Assembly (NCBI GenBank): GCA_017562135.1
Contig: QEYB01000926.1
Coordinates: forward strand, 186,001 to 250,000
Source of the DNA: Dipylidium caninum
Taxonomy: Eukaryota; Platyhelminthes; Cestoda; Cyclophyllidea; Dipylidiidae
Direction of reading: 5' to 3'
DNA: 64,000 bases
A program made the position numbers and the translations under genes. Positions within the stretch are counted from its first letter, which is position 1; each line of letters begins with the position of its first letter. The notes under the pieces were generated by a model. It ran no database searches. It was not told where the DNA came from and saw nothing but the letters and a program-made list of their open reading frames with translations. Positions 1-9,584 of the stretch are shown here, one piece after another.

Positions 1-971
1 GGCTCGTGATTTCACCGAGGCGAGGACCTAAAGGGAGGGGGCCGTCACCGATCGGTGGGGCCCCCGGGCCAAATGTGAAGCCTCAGTGCGCTTGACAGTC
101 TCTGACACCGTCGCCGGGAGTGCGGGATGCAAGAGTTCCGCGGTCCTGGGTGGGCATTGCGCCAGCTGGCAGGTAGGTGTGGATCCTCTTACCCAGGGGG
201 GTGGAGTTCGAAGACGCTCGGAGCAGCGCGCCACAGTCCGGTGATGGGCCAAACAGCCTTAGTCCGAGGCGGCAGGTCTGGAGCAGGTGTCCAGTCCGGC
301 CGAGGCCAGCGCGTGCGCCTGGCCCTGCGCAGTGGCGCGGATGGCGGCGTCGTCGAGACACGAGCCGAGGCTAAGTTTCACCTCTGTGTTCACTCGGCCG
401 ACGTCAAAGGCAACAGCCGGACGAAAATTGCTCGCGACGCAGCCTGTGCAATAGTCAAAGCCGCTGTCCAGCCATCTGGGAGATGGCGGTCAAGTTTATG
501 TCGTGTGGACGGGCGCAGGAGCCTTCGACGTCGATGTACACGCTGGCGTACTGTCGTCGTCGTCGTCGTCAACATCCACAACTCGGGGCGGTTGGGCTCA
601 GTGGACTCCGTGGCAGGTGGACGTGACAGGGTGTGTCAGCCGTGTTAGGCGTCAGCGGCCCTCAGAATGGGAAACGAGGTGATTAGACGTGGGGCGACGA
701 GTTGAGTGGAGGCTGGAGGTCTGTGGCACGTCGAGGCTTCCGCCCTAGCGACGGTGGTGGGCAGAGAAGCGGCTCCTCAGCGAAGACCGCGGCGATTCTT
801 CGCCCAACGGTGGGGCGGCGATGTTCCAGTGAACACACGTTGGGGCGGACTCAAACGCGAGGCTGTGGCCTTCCAGTGGGACTCGGCTCGCTGGAGTTTT
901 CCTCTCCGTCGGTCGCGTATTCAGCGCCCGTCCTCGGCACCTGCCGCCGCCCGCCCATGTTCTGTCTTCCG
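1..971. other. GC-rich leading stretch without a recognised gene
   Basis: Open frames occur on both strands but they are arginine/proline/serine-rich, overlap one another and resemble no family I know, as expected from GC-rich noncoding DNA. No splice pattern joining them was found. Confidence 0.5.
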
Positions 972-1410
972 GGCAGGAGAGGCGCTTCACCTGGTCATCA
1001 GCCGCGGCGAGGATTCACGGGCAGGCCACGGCGCCTCCGCCGTCCGGGGGGAGCGTCACGCGACAGCGCACTCAGCTCGGGTGGCGCACACTCACACACA
1101 CGCACACACACACACACACACACAATCGATTGACAAGCGCCGCACTTGGCACTCTGACAGCGAGGCGCGAGTTTGACGGGACCGCAATTGAGGCGGCATT
1201 TGACGACACGTCGTGTAAGCAGCTTGCGAGTGAGCGGTTTGTGCGGTGGTGCGAGGCGGGAGGCGGGCGGCGGAGGGCGGCAGCACCGCTCGCTCGCCCA
1301 CTCGCTCTCTCGCTCTGCCGCCTGCTGCGTTCGGCGTTGGCGCCGACTTGTGCCACCGTCGCGCCGTCGCCGCACCGGCCACGAGGGTGGAGAGGAGCGC
1401 ACTTCCTCGC
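972..1410 (+). repeat. Left arm of a ~435-bp inverted repeat flanking 4TM gene 1
   Basis: Read on the minus strand this block matches 2731-3163 almost base for base. By eye the differences are a 7-bp extra unit near 1257, one C/T change and a small GA swap near 1390, plus CA-repeat length. It includes a (CA)n tract near 1082-1124 next to CAATCGATTGACAAG, and a GC-rich half. No coding potential or target-site duplication was seen. Confidence 0.9.
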
Positions 1411-1636
1411 CCTCCCGTCGCGTGGATCACGACGGACTCCGTTGGCCGTCCGAGCCGGTCTCCCCGACCCGAGGGAGAAAGCGGCCTCTCGTAGGAGTCG
1501 CGAGAATACTAAGCGCGTCTCCTGCCGACATTGACAAGTTGCCAGGTGATTCATCGCTGCAGCGTTGATCGGCAGGCAGGCAGGGAGGCGCCGGTAATTC
1601 GATTTGGTGAGTTCTCAAGTGGTGGCATCTCACGAG

Positions 1637-1689
1637 CCAATGAAGAGCGCCAAACAGCGCGTCGAAGCTTCTCGCCTCGCCTATATGAG
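1637..1689 (+). promoter_or_regulatory. CCAAT + TATA promoter of 4TM gene 1
   Basis: A CCAAT box at 1637-1641 is followed about 40 bp later by TATATGAG at 1682-1689. The start codon lies at 1731, which leaves a very short 5' leader. The same arrangement precedes 4TM genes 2 and 6. Confidence 0.55.
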
Positions 1690-1730
1690 CGCCATGGTGT
1701 GCGGTTGTTGGAGGACCCAAGTCACCAAAA

Positions 1731-2159
1731 ATGGATCGCAAAGTCGCCTACCTCTTCCTGGCTCTCATCTCGGCGATCCTCTTCTTCGTCGCCGTCTTCT
1801 ACAACGGTTGGGTGTGCGTCGGCAAGGGGAGCACCCTCGGGGGCATCCTCAGCGAGCGCTGCACCAAGTGGGAGGACAACCGGGTGACCGGTGGCCTCCT
1901 CCTCACGGCCGGCCTGTTGTGCACCCTCGCCTTCTTCTTCTTCATCGCCGTCGTGATGAAAGGCTTCCGATGGTCGGAAATCCTCGCCACTGTCTTCTCC
2001 GCCGCCGGCGCCATCCTCGGCATGGCCGGCGTCTTCTACTACCTCAACAATCGCAACCTCTGGTCCCCCTTCATCGCCACCATCGCCATGTCGCTTGTCG
2101 TCTCCCTCACCGTCATGATTATCTTCGACCTCTTCGCCGCCTCTCGTAACAAAATATAG
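1731..2159 (+). CDS. Four-transmembrane claudin-like protein, array member 1
   Basis: Intronless 142-residue protein predicted to cross the membrane four times (about 5-24, 53-75, 83-104, 109-133) with both ends cytoplasmic. The first outer loop carries W27-x-C29 and C44, a pattern reminiscent of the W-C-C signature of claudin/PMP22 proteins, although the upstream claudin tryptophan is absent. TM4 begins with LWSPFIAT, followed by AMSL, and the chain ends with IIFDLF plus a short basic tail. It is most similar to members 2 and 6. ATG 1731 is used because it lies just past the TATA box and aligns with the paralogues. The C29-C44 spacing is longer than in the other six. Membrane topology follows from the sequence. 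A junctional or tegumental role would be inference only. Confidence 0.85.
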   Translation: MDRKVAYLFLALISAILFFVAVFYNGWVCVGKGSTLGGILSERCTKWEDNRVTGGLLLTAGLLCTLAFFFFIAVVMKGFRWSEILATVFSAAGAILGMAGVFYYLNNRNLWSPFIATIAMSLVVSLTVMIIFDLFAASRNKI

Positions 2160-2205
2160 GCGCGGTTCGCCCGCTTCGCCTTCCCGCATCACAGCCTTGA
2201 TTAGA

Positions 2206-2211
2206 AATAAA
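2206..2211 (+). terminator. AATAAA poly(A) signal of 4TM gene 1
   Basis: A canonical AATAAA hexamer lies 47 bp after the stop codon, so the 3' UTR would be very short. The following 500 bp to the repeat arm at 2731 contains no recognised gene. Confidence 0.65.
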
Positions 2212-2730
2212 CGCTTTTTCGGTCAAATGCGTTCTCCCCTCCGGCGTGGCGAAGCGGGCGATGGTGGTCACCCCTGGGGGCAGGAAAGAGCGGAGGGAGG
2301 AGGACCACACCGGGCTTTCGACGCTCTGCTTCCTTATCTCCGCCGAGGCGCTGCAGCGCCCGGCAACCCCGTCAGTGGCGGAGGAAGACTCCCCCGTCTC
2401 TTCGAGGCCGCTCGGGCCCGCCACGCGTCTGTCACGGAGGCAGTTGTGGGGCTGTGTGAGTTGGTTGGGGGGACGGGGGACGGGGAGACGGAGGGCGGTG
2501 AGGGCGAGGGCGAGTCAGCGCGAGAGTGGCCTTGAAGGGCCTGTGGAGGGCGGAGCGGGGGTTGGAGATGTGGGGCGGGAGCCGCAAAAGGGAGCAGAGG
2601 GGAGGAGGAGGTGCGGATGGAGCAAAAGACCCGATGACGGGGCGGAAAAGAATTGGGACGCGAGCAGATGCCATCTCGTCACAAGGTGATGCGCGTTCCG
2701 GAGGCTTCACGGGAATCTCTGTCGTAGTCC

Positions 2731-3163
2731 CGCGAGGAAGTGCGCTCCTCCTCACCCTCGTGGCCGGTGCAGCGACGGCGCGACGGTGGCACAAGTCGGC
2801 GCCAACGCCGAACGCAGCAGGCGGCAGAGCGAGAGAGCGAGTGGGCGAGCGAGCGGTGCTGCCGCCCTCCGCCGCCCGCCTCCCACCACCGCACAAACCG
2901 CTCACTCGCAAGCTGCTTACACGACGTGTCGTCAAATGCCGCCTCAATTGCGGTCCCGTCAAACTCGCGCCTCGCTGTCAGAGTGCCAAGTGCGGCGCTT
3001 GTCAATCGATTGTGTGTGTGTGTGTGTGTGTGCGTGTGTGTGAGTGTGCGCCACCCGAGCTGAGTGCGCTGTCGCGTGACGCTCCCCCCGGACGGCGGAG
3101 GCGCCGTGGCCTGCCCGTGAATCCTCGCCGCGGCTGATGACCAGGTGAAGCGCCTCTCCTGCC
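2731..3163 (-). repeat. Right arm of the ~435-bp inverted repeat
   Basis: This is the reverse complement of 972-1410. It ends with CGCCTCTCCTGCC at 3151-3163, matching GGCAGGAGAGGCG at 972-984. The two arms enclose about 1.3 kb holding the promoter, coding region and poly(A) signal of the first four-transmembrane gene. Confidence 0.9.
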
Positions 3164-3780
3164 TGCAACGCGATGCATTGGCGGGGAAGGACGAGGAAAA
3201 CGGCGCCCACCCGAGTTCGAGTGGACGGAATGCATCGTTGGATCGTCGGAACGCTGCTCCTCCCATTCCGAGTGCCTCGGGGACTGGCTTCCCCTCCTCG
3301 AGCGCGTTGGCGCTTCCCTCGCCCTTGCCCTGACGCATTCGTCCCCTCCGCCGCCCCCGCCAGCCCCCTCACGTCTCCTCACCCACCTCATTAACTCCTC
3401 TTACATTGTTTCACCCTCGTGAGTTGTTTAATTGTTTGATGATCATTTCATTTCAAGCTTACTTCCTTCCTCGCCGAGGTCTCCACTTTCACCACTCTTA
3501 GCACCATAAAACCGTGGATGTTTTATGGACCCAGCGTTAATTTCCCTTCCCCCAAACCCTCCTCTCCTCCCCCCCCCCCCCCGTTGGCGCCAACCCATCA
3601 ACCACTTCGTCTGCTCTTGTGTCTTTCGTGTGCCCCGTTCTCCAGCCGATTGTTCTGCCAACGCGACTCTGTGAGGCTTGAAATTGGCCTCTCACACTTC
3701 TACGTCTTCTCTCCCGCCTCCTCCCCCCAGAACCCGCCCCCGAATCCGTGCGATGCCATTCCCCGTTCTCTCTCTCTCTC

Positions 3781-3816
<36 letters not shown>

Positions 3817-4517
3817 GCTCTTTCTCTCGCACTTCTCCATTTTTTGCAAGAAGGGGACAAGGCCGCCGTGTGGGACGTGCGGCGTCCATCGGAAGGGGAC
3901 GAGGAGACGCGTCCACTCGAGGTCTGCTTGCCACAAAATGCTGATTTCCTCTGCCCGAAGGGAGATTTGATTTTGTTGGAACGATCAACCCCCGCCCCCG
4001 GCTGGGAACAGCTCCTGGCTGTCACGAATAACCCTTCCGACCTGACGATTCCATCCGCACGCTTCTGACCTCGTCTTGACGATTCTTACGAAATCCTCCC
4101 TACCCTCCTCCCCTCCTCCCCTCCCCCCCCCTCCATCCCAGTTGAGGTGGCCGAAACTTCGACCACCGCGTCGAAAACCTGTGGCCATGGCATTTGAGGA
4201 GGTGCAGGCCATCGTCTGCCTGCATTCACTCAACATCGTCTGCCACCCCCCACCTCCCGCCGCGGCGTGAGCGGGAAGCATTTCCCCCGAGTCCGATTGA
4301 CAGCCTCCATGATTCACCCGACCTCCGCCTGGTCCGTGATTTACGATGTGTCGAAGAGCAACTTTTAACGGCTTCTTGCGTTACCGTGAGTGTGTGGAGC
4401 TGTGACGCTTCGGGGGCCTCCGCTAATGCGAGAGACGGGGTTTTATCGAGGTTTGATGGCTCAAACTCGCGGGAAATTGGGGATGGGGGCATTTTGCAGG
4501 GTGACAGAGTCCGTAGA
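3164..4517. other. Intergenic, with simple repeats
   Basis: No gene recognised. It holds a C homopolymer near 3570-3582, a long interrupted (CT)n tract at about 3767-3829 and several pyrimidine-rich runs. The shadow frames here come from those low-complexity tracts. Confidence 0.55.
3767..3829 (+). repeat. (CT)n microsatellite
   Basis: About 60 bp of TCTC repeat interrupted by single G bases. It lies between array members 1 and 2. Confidence 0.9.
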
Positions 4518-4560
4518 CCAATGGGCACCGGGGCACATGACTCGTCTTTGCCTATTTAAG
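4518..4560 (+). promoter_or_regulatory. CCAAT + TATA promoter of 4TM gene 2
   Basis: CCAAT at 4518-4522, then TATTTAAG at 4553-4560, 48 bp before the ATG at 4608. Spacing of the two boxes is about 30 bp, the same as for member 6. Confidence 0.6.
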
Positions 4561-4607
4561 CGACGGGCTCAGGGGAGTTCGGTGTCTGTAGACTGCCAGA
4601 AGGTGCG

Positions 4608-5009
4608 ATGAATCGTCAGGTGGCCTACGTTCTCGTCGCGGCGTTTGCTGCTCTACTCTTCTTCCTCGCCGTCGGCTATAGAAGTTGGAAATGCCCGGGC
4701 AGTTTACTCAGTCCTCTGTGCATTAGGGATGAGGTGAACAAAGTCACCGGCATCCTCCTCATCACCGCCGGCCTGCTTATCTTCTTCGCCGCGATCGCCC
4801 TCATCGTGGTCATGGTCATGCGTGAGACGTGGGCCGAGTACCTCTCCGCCGCCCTAACCACCATTGCGGCGATCTTGGCCGTCGCCGGGGTCTTCCATTA
4901 TGTGTCCAACAATAGTTTCTGGTGCCCCATCATCGCCACATTCGGCATGTCCCTTACAATCGCTCTCGCTATCATCCTCATCTTCGACATCTTCACGGGC
5001 TTTCAGTAA
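4608..5009 (+). CDS. Four-transmembrane claudin-like protein, array member 2
   Basis: Intronless 133-residue protein with four predicted membrane helices and almost no cytoplasmic tail. It starts MNRQVAYVLVAAFAALLFF, has W27-x-C29 and C38 in the first outer loop, a TGILLITAGLL second helix, and FWCPIIAT then GMSL leading into TM4. The serine of the usual WSP motif is a cysteine here. The end IIIFDIF-type tail matches its paralogues. The start at 4608 is supported by the TATA box 48 bp upstream and by alignment of the first residues with members 1, 6 and 7. Function is unknown. Family resemblance is to claudin/PMP22-type small tetraspan proteins rather than true tetraspanins, since the large loop with a CCG motif is missing. 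Confidence 0.85.
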   Translation: MNRQVAYVLVAAFAALLFFLAVGYRSWKCPGSLLSPLCIRDEVNKVTGILLITAGLLIFFAAIALIVVMVMRETWAEYLSAALTTIAAILAVAGVFHYVSNNSFWCPIIATFGMSLTIALAIILIFDIFTGFQ

Positions 5010-5291
5010 GATGGGTGCCCCAATCTGTGAAACCACATCCTCCTCGTCCGACGTCCCGTGCCCAGGCGAATTGTGCGTCTCCTTATCTCCTTTGCTTCTT
5101 TTGTCCTCACGAGTGCTACTCTTAAACATAAGTAGCAATGTAATTCTACTCTTCACAAATGACGCAATGTTAACCATTTGAACCATTTTATGATAATAGT
5201 ACATCTCTCGGGGGTGGGATGGCGTTGGGTTGAGATGGCTGGTGGGTGGGATGATGGGGAATTAAAAGAGACCAAGTGAACTGCCAAATAA

Positions 5292-5461
5292 CCAATCTGT
5301 CAGGCGGTATGCCGTGGCGAAGTCATTTATTTTCGGGGCACTGGCTCATTGGTTCACCCACCCGAGTGTTCATTGGTCACCGACCTACTCATTCACCCAT
5401 TGGCTGGCTCCTTTGGCCATCTGTTGGTTCACTCAAAGATCACTTTAAGGTCGTTTATTGG
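5292..5461. promoter_or_regulatory. Cluster of CCAAT/ATTGG boxes
   Basis: CCAAT at 5292-5296 and ATTGG at 5348, 5372, 5399 and 5457, several within a loosely repeated CATTGGTTCAC-like unit. Such clusters are typical of NF-Y binding. Assignment to member 3 downstream is inference. Confidence 0.4.
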
Positions 5462-5791
5462 TTACTTTATTCTCCACTCTTTCAGCATTTCTTCATCCGC
5501 CTAGTGACATTTTACCCTCTACCGCTTTCACCACATGTCACATCAGTGGGGTGTTTATTTCCCCTGAGTTGGCGCAAATTAAAAGGCCTCATTTGGGTCC
5601 ACGCCGCCCACTGGACCTCCTTGAGCCTAATACCACGGAAGAGCAACTCCGCCTCAGGCGCGCAAGGAGCTCCAGAATGCACCCCCGGCGACAACTGATG
5701 CGTGCCAGTGAGAGTAAAACGCTCACATGCGCGCGACAGTGCAGAAGATTGGCTCTCCCTCAACGCGTCGTGAGCAAATGCACCGGAGCGG

Positions 5792-5800
5792 TCAAGGTTG
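5792..5800 (+). promoter_or_regulatory. Nuclear-receptor-like half-site TCAAGGTTG upstream of 4TM gene 3
   Basis: The shared core CGGTCAAGGT lies 109 bp before the ATG at 5901. The same core lies 111 bp before member 4 and 95 bp before member 5. It resembles the extended monomer site TCAAGGTCA known for FTZ-F1/SF-1 and ERR receptors. Confidence 0.45.
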
Positions 5801-5900
5801 ACGAGGTGACTCTTGCCACAATCGCGCCATACGCACACACCCCTAGACGCGGTTTCCACTAATTCTTCAGCCTGCCGATCGGGAAACGCGTGTGGACGAG

Positions 5901-6344
5901 ATGAAAGCCTTGATTGGACATGCTTTCCTCGCCTACCTGACCGCGATCCTCTACCTCCTGGCCGTCGGCTACGGCGGGTGGGGATGCCGAGGCACCGTGT
6001 GGAGTGATGATTGCACCCGCGGCTTTGATGGAAGAACGACGGGCTTCCTCCTCCTAACTGCGGGTCTCCTCACCCTCCTTGCCGCCGTCCTCTTCACCAT
6101 CTTAACCGTCCTGGTGAAGCGGTGGATCCAATTAGTCGCGCTTCTCGTGATCACCGCGGCACTCGGTGTGGGCGTGGGGGGCATGTTCAGTTACATTGTT
6201 CGAGTTGACGCCACGTCGCCTCTCATTGCCACCGTTGCGACGAGCATTGCCATCATCGTGGCCGCGATGCTTCTTTTCGATCTGGTCAAATGGCACAGCT
6301 GCAAGGCGTCAGTCGCCGAGGTGCCAACCGCCAAGGCGCCGTGA
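5901..6344 (+). CDS. Four-transmembrane claudin-like protein, array member 3
   Basis: Intronless 147-residue protein with four predicted membrane helices. It begins MKALIGHAFLAYLTAILYLL and keeps W27-x-C29 and C38 and the TTGFLLLTAGLL second helix. TM4 is diverged: the WSP motif reads TSPLIAT and AMSL reads ATSI. It has a longer C-terminal tail than its paralogues (about 20 residues after the FDL motif, ending in KAP). The open frame extends three codons upstream to a GTG, but ATG 5901 is the first ATG and puts W27 and C29 at the same positions as in the other members. Function unknown. Confidence 0.82.
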   Translation: MKALIGHAFLAYLTAILYLLAVGYGGWGCRGTVWSDDCTRGFDGRTTGFLLLTAGLLTLLAAVLFTILTVLVKRWIQLVALLVITAALGVGVGGMFSYIVRVDATSPLIATVATSIAIIVAAMLLFDLVKWHSCKASVAEVPTAKAP

Positions 6345-7662
6345 CTGCCACTCTTCTCGCCCCCCCCCTCACCCCATCACATCGCCAACCTGTCTGGCCA
6401 CTTTTCCGACCCCCGACTTTCCATTTTCCCCTGCGGTTACCGCGAATACAGGCCTCTCCACGCTTCTGTCTTTTTCCATTTCGGGAGAGGGTGGTCTCGG
6501 GGACTGCCCGTGGGCTCGTGTGACGGAAGCCTCCGAGGCAGCCCTCTTCGTCTCACTCGGACCCACGTCGGGCGGGGGCGCGAGTGGGAGGGGGGGGGGG
6601 AAGAGGGGACGACGGCGACGGAGACCGGGAGCTGCGGTCACCTGGGACAGTCCCCCCTCGCTCGCTCAGTCTCCCTGTCGCCCCAGTCGAGTGCCCTGCC
6701 TCCATGCCGTGCTGCCTCGTCATAAAGCACGTCAGAGGGGAGAGAATGCGGCGCGGACGTGTGGAGGCAGGTGGGGAGTAGAAGAGTCGCACCAACGGAT
6801 TAACGCCAAAGACACGCGACATACTACTGATAAGCGCTAGTAGAATAGCTTCAGGCAAGACTACGTGGTGAGGAGGTGTGACAACGTCCCACATGCCGGG
6901 CGTTGGAAGCTCTGTGCGGCCGAGGCCCGAGGCCCGAGAAACTACTGCAAAATGTGGCCCGTGTGCGACAGTTGAGTCAACATCACCCGACTCAAGTCGG
7001 TTGGTGAAGAAAGAGGCTTTCGTGTGCGGATGAGTGCGCGACCGCGACCGCGACCGCGACCTCAACAGTGGTGTGCCGGATTTTTTAATTCTGTGCTCGT
7101 GTTTAAACACGTCTTTGCCTTAGCGACGTGTACAGTGGAATGGACAGACTGGCGTTGACGGCTTCCCACGCTGGAGTCGTCAAGGAGCATGCCTCAGTTT
7201 AACTGTCATCGTTCACCTCGGTCGCCTCGTCCGCGTTTGCGTCAGCCTTCGTCGCGACGTGAGGAGACTCTCCAGGCCGACTCTGGTCCTCGTCGCCTTC
7301 ACCCTTCGTCTCGAGGCAAGCCTTTTTGTCTTAATTTCACATTCTCTCTCGCGTTGTCGTCTACTTGAACAATTTTCGCCCCTACCTCGCTCATCCCTCA
7401 CAACTCCTGTTTCTTGTCGTGTTTAGCCGTGGGTACTTCGCTTTCTTCAGTCGCCGAGCCTGACGACCCTCCTCACCACTCATCAATTTCATTGGGTCGA
7501 ACGGGCTCTGTTCCACTCACCGGTCGTTCAACTGGGATGGGGACAAGGCCCCACACAAAGCAAATTAACGAGCCAATCACTGAACGCTCCGACGTGAGTC
7601 CACCAGGCGACTGACTGACTTGCACGCGATTGGCTGTCTCGCTCGCCCCAGCGCGACGTCGG
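6345..7662. other. Intergenic between 4TM genes 3 and 4
   Basis: No gene recognised. It contains a short hexanucleotide repeat (CGCGAC, four copies) near 7038-7061, a G run near 6590, a CCAAT near 7573 and an ATTGG near 7629 that may belong to the promoter of member 4. Confidence 0.5.
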
Positions 7663-7671
7663 TCAAGGTCG
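7663..7671 (+). promoter_or_regulatory. Nuclear-receptor-like half-site TCAAGGTCG upstream of 4TM gene 4
   Basis: It sits in CGGTCAAGGTCGACGG, 111 bp before the ATG at 7774, and is nearly identical to the site upstream of member 5. Confidence 0.5.
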
Positions 7672-7773
7672 ACGGGATTGTGACGGAGACCCGTGGTCTG
7701 CGGAAACCTACTGCGCAGTGTGCATTAAACGTCGTAGTGAAGTGAGCTAAGGCTGAAAAGACACTGATAAAAT

Positions 7774-8199
7774 ATGTCGAGTATCAGCGGACACCCCATC
7801 CTCGCCTTCGTCACCGCCTACCTGTCCTTCGGCTTTGTCTTCTTAACCTACTGGAATTGCAACGCCAGCGCTGTCGACGGCATCTGCGAAATGGACAGTA
7901 GCCATGTGGCATTGCGTTTGATCCTCGGCATCGCCGGAACGTTGGCCGTCTCCGCCGCCGTCGTCTTCGTCTCCAATGACGTCCAGCCCCGCGTCTGGCT
8001 CAAGTTGACCGCCAATCTCATTGTCGTTATCGAGGGAATTATCCTCCTCGTGTTACTCGTCTACACAATACTCCACGTTCCGCAGTCGTCAGACTTCATT
8101 GCTGCCACAGCAACAACACTGACTGTCTTCTTGGCCATCTGTCTGGACGCCGAGGGCGCTGTCGCCTGTCTCCGCCGTGTCCGAACTCCACGACACTAG
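7774..8199 (+). CDS. Four-transmembrane claudin-like protein, array member 4 (divergent)
   Basis: Intronless 141-residue protein with four predicted membrane helices. It is the most diverged member: the TM2 sequence and the WSP motif before TM4 are lost (QSSDFIAATATTL aligns there), and it ends in a basic tail (RRVRTPRH). Tyr26-Trp27-x-Cys29 and Cys38 nevertheless stay at the exact array positions, which identifies the family. The loop contains a possible N-glycosylation site, NAS at 30-32. ATG 7774 is the first ATG in frame and preserves the W27 alignment. A TGATAAAA just before the ATG is too close to act as its TATA box. Function unknown. Confidence 0.78.
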   Translation: MSSISGHPILAFVTAYLSFGFVFLTYWNCNASAVDGICEMDSSHVALRLILGIAGTLAVSAAVVFVSNDVQPRVWLKLTANLIVVIEGIILLVLLVYTILHVPQSSDFIAATATTLTVFLAICLDAEGAVACLRRVRTPRH

Positions 8200-8800
8200 T
8201 GGCGGACCGCGCCTTTCTCCCTCCCACCGTCCTGGCCTTCCAGGTCGCCCCCGAAGGCCCGCATCTCATCCACTTTGTTTATCTGTGCTATCCCGAACCA
8301 GTTTCAATACGATTTTTCACAGCAGCTTGTCTTTTCCGCTGTCAGCTGCCCGAGAATGCTAGAAGTTTGTTTACATGGTTAGGGAGGGCTGTTGGGCGGG
8401 CAGGTAGATCTTTGAGGTTGGGCACCAGTGACGTCGTGCCCGAAGGCGGCAGGGCAGGTGGACTTCTCCACACCCCCCTTCGCCTCCGCCGCCCCCCCCC
8501 CAGGCGTCTCCGTCTCCATTTGACTCATGGGGAGGCAATTTGGGCCGACGGCAGAGTGCGCTTGGATTAGCCGCCTCCCCTAAGACCCCCGAAGTCCCTT
8601 GTCACCTGACAAGCCTGCCACACCAGGTGGTAGGGCTGCCAGGTCCCCCAACACCGAGTTGTCGTGCCACCTCGTGCACTTTGGCTCTCATCTAGGCATG
8701 AGACGAGGCATGGGCAGCCGTGCCAACGCGGACTTGAGCACCCTGCGGCCTGCGAGCCTGTCTCCTCACGCACAAGCCTCTTGCGCTCTCGCCTGTGCGG
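8200..8800. other. Intergenic between 4TM genes 4 and 5
   Basis: No gene recognised. The open frame that runs into member 5 from 8599 crosses that gene's TATA box, so this part is treated as untranslated. Confidence 0.5.
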
Positions 8801-8846
8801 TCAAGGTCGTGAGACCCGAAGGCGGTGGGAGGAGTGCTCTTATAAA
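8801..8846 (+). promoter_or_regulatory. Half-site + TATA promoter of 4TM gene 5
   Basis: TCAAGGTCG at 8801-8809 within CGGTCAAGGTCG, then a good TATAAA at 8841-8846, 50 bp before the ATG at 8896. The TATA box shows that the in-frame upstream extension to 8599 is not translated. Confidence 0.65.
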
Positions 8847-8895
8847 TGCATCTGGCGCAGGGCTGAGAGCCCAAGAAGCCCGTGGTGAGACAGCA

Positions 8896-9315
8896 ATGAG
8901 CACAATTGAGTGGAGGGGCCGTCGGCTCTGCTACATGGTCTTGGACTTCCTCGCCTCTGCCCTCTTCTTCGTCGCCGTTGGCAATCGAGGCTGGGTGTGC
9001 GAGGCGGACGCTGAACAACTCTGCGACTGGCGAGGCGGCGATCTCCTCAGCGGCGCCATCCTCATCGCCGCAGGTCTACTCGTCCTCCTCACCGCGGTCG
9101 TGTTGATCTTCGTGGCGGTGTTTGCCCCCTTCTGGCTCGACATAGGCGCCACGGTGACGGCCTCGGCTGCCGCCATATTCGCGGTCTCCGGTCTGGTCTA
9201 TTACGTAACCAAGAAAAGTGTCTGGTCGCCCTACATCGCTATTTTCGCCATGTCGCTGTCGGGGCTGCACGCCACCATCATCCTCGTGGAGATCATCGCC
9301 TCCAGTCGCAAATGA
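8896..9315 (+). CDS. Four-transmembrane claudin-like protein, array member 5
   Basis: Intronless 139-residue protein with four predicted membrane helices. The N-terminus is six residues longer than in the other members, with a basic stretch (WRGRR) before TM1, so the signature lies at W33-x-C35 and C43. TM1 retains ALFFVAVGN, TM2 carries GAILIAAGLL, and TM4 starts with VWSPYIAI then AMSL. The tail is short and basic. ATG 8896 is chosen because it follows the TATAAA box by 50 bp. Reading from 8599 would add 99 residues lacking any family similarity. An AATAAA poly(A) signal is at 9579-9584. Function unknown. Confidence 0.83.
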   Translation: MSTIEWRGRRLCYMVLDFLASALFFVAVGNRGWVCEADAEQLCDWRGGDLLSGAILIAAGLLVLLTAVVLIFVAVFAPFWLDIGATVTASAAAIFAVSGLVYYVTKKSVWSPYIAIFAMSLSGLHATIILVEIIASSRK

Positions 9316-9578
9316 CTTGAAATCGGAGTGGCAGACAAACGCACCCCTCCTCCTCCCCCTCACTTCCTCATTCTCCCCTGCCTCTACTACTGCCTGCACT
9401 TTCGCCCCTCTCAAGGTGTACATGTTCTATATATGGGTGAATAATCCGAAAAGCGTGTGTTTTGCCAGACTCTGCTTGTGATGATGAAGTCGGTAGGCGT
9501 GCATTGGGAAGGTGCAGTGTGATTAGACCCGAAGATCATGCTACTAATATTTATGAGTAGTTGATATCTCTGTTTAAA

Positions 9579-9584
9579 AATAAA
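9579..9584 (+). terminator. AATAAA poly(A) signal of 4TM gene 5
   Basis: Canonical hexamer 264 bp after the stop codon in an AT-rich patch. The remaining sequence to 10198 shows no gene. Confidence 0.5.

Larger units (their letters stand above)
5010..5900. other. Intergenic between 4TM genes 2 and 3, with ATTGG cluster
   Basis: No gene recognised. ATTAAA at 5261-5266 may be the poly(A) signal of member 2. A cluster of ATTGG (inverted CCAAT) boxes occupies 5348-5461, with one forward CCAAT at 5292-5296. Confidence 0.5.

Noticed and set aside
28..1554. Several overlapping frames of 60-180 codons at the left end
   Set aside because: Arg/Pro/Ser-rich, overlapping on both strands, partly made of CA repeats and inverted-repeat arm. 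No family similarity and many begin at non-ATG codons.
2432..3391. Long frames of 130-219 codons on both strands near the right inverted-repeat arm
   Set aside because: They mirror frames in the left arm and include (CA)n-encoded Cys-Val or His-Thr runs, so they are by-products of the repeat.
8599..8895. 99-codon in-frame N-terminal extension of 4TM gene 5
   Set aside because: It crosses a good TATAAA box at 8841 and has no similarity to the paralogues.
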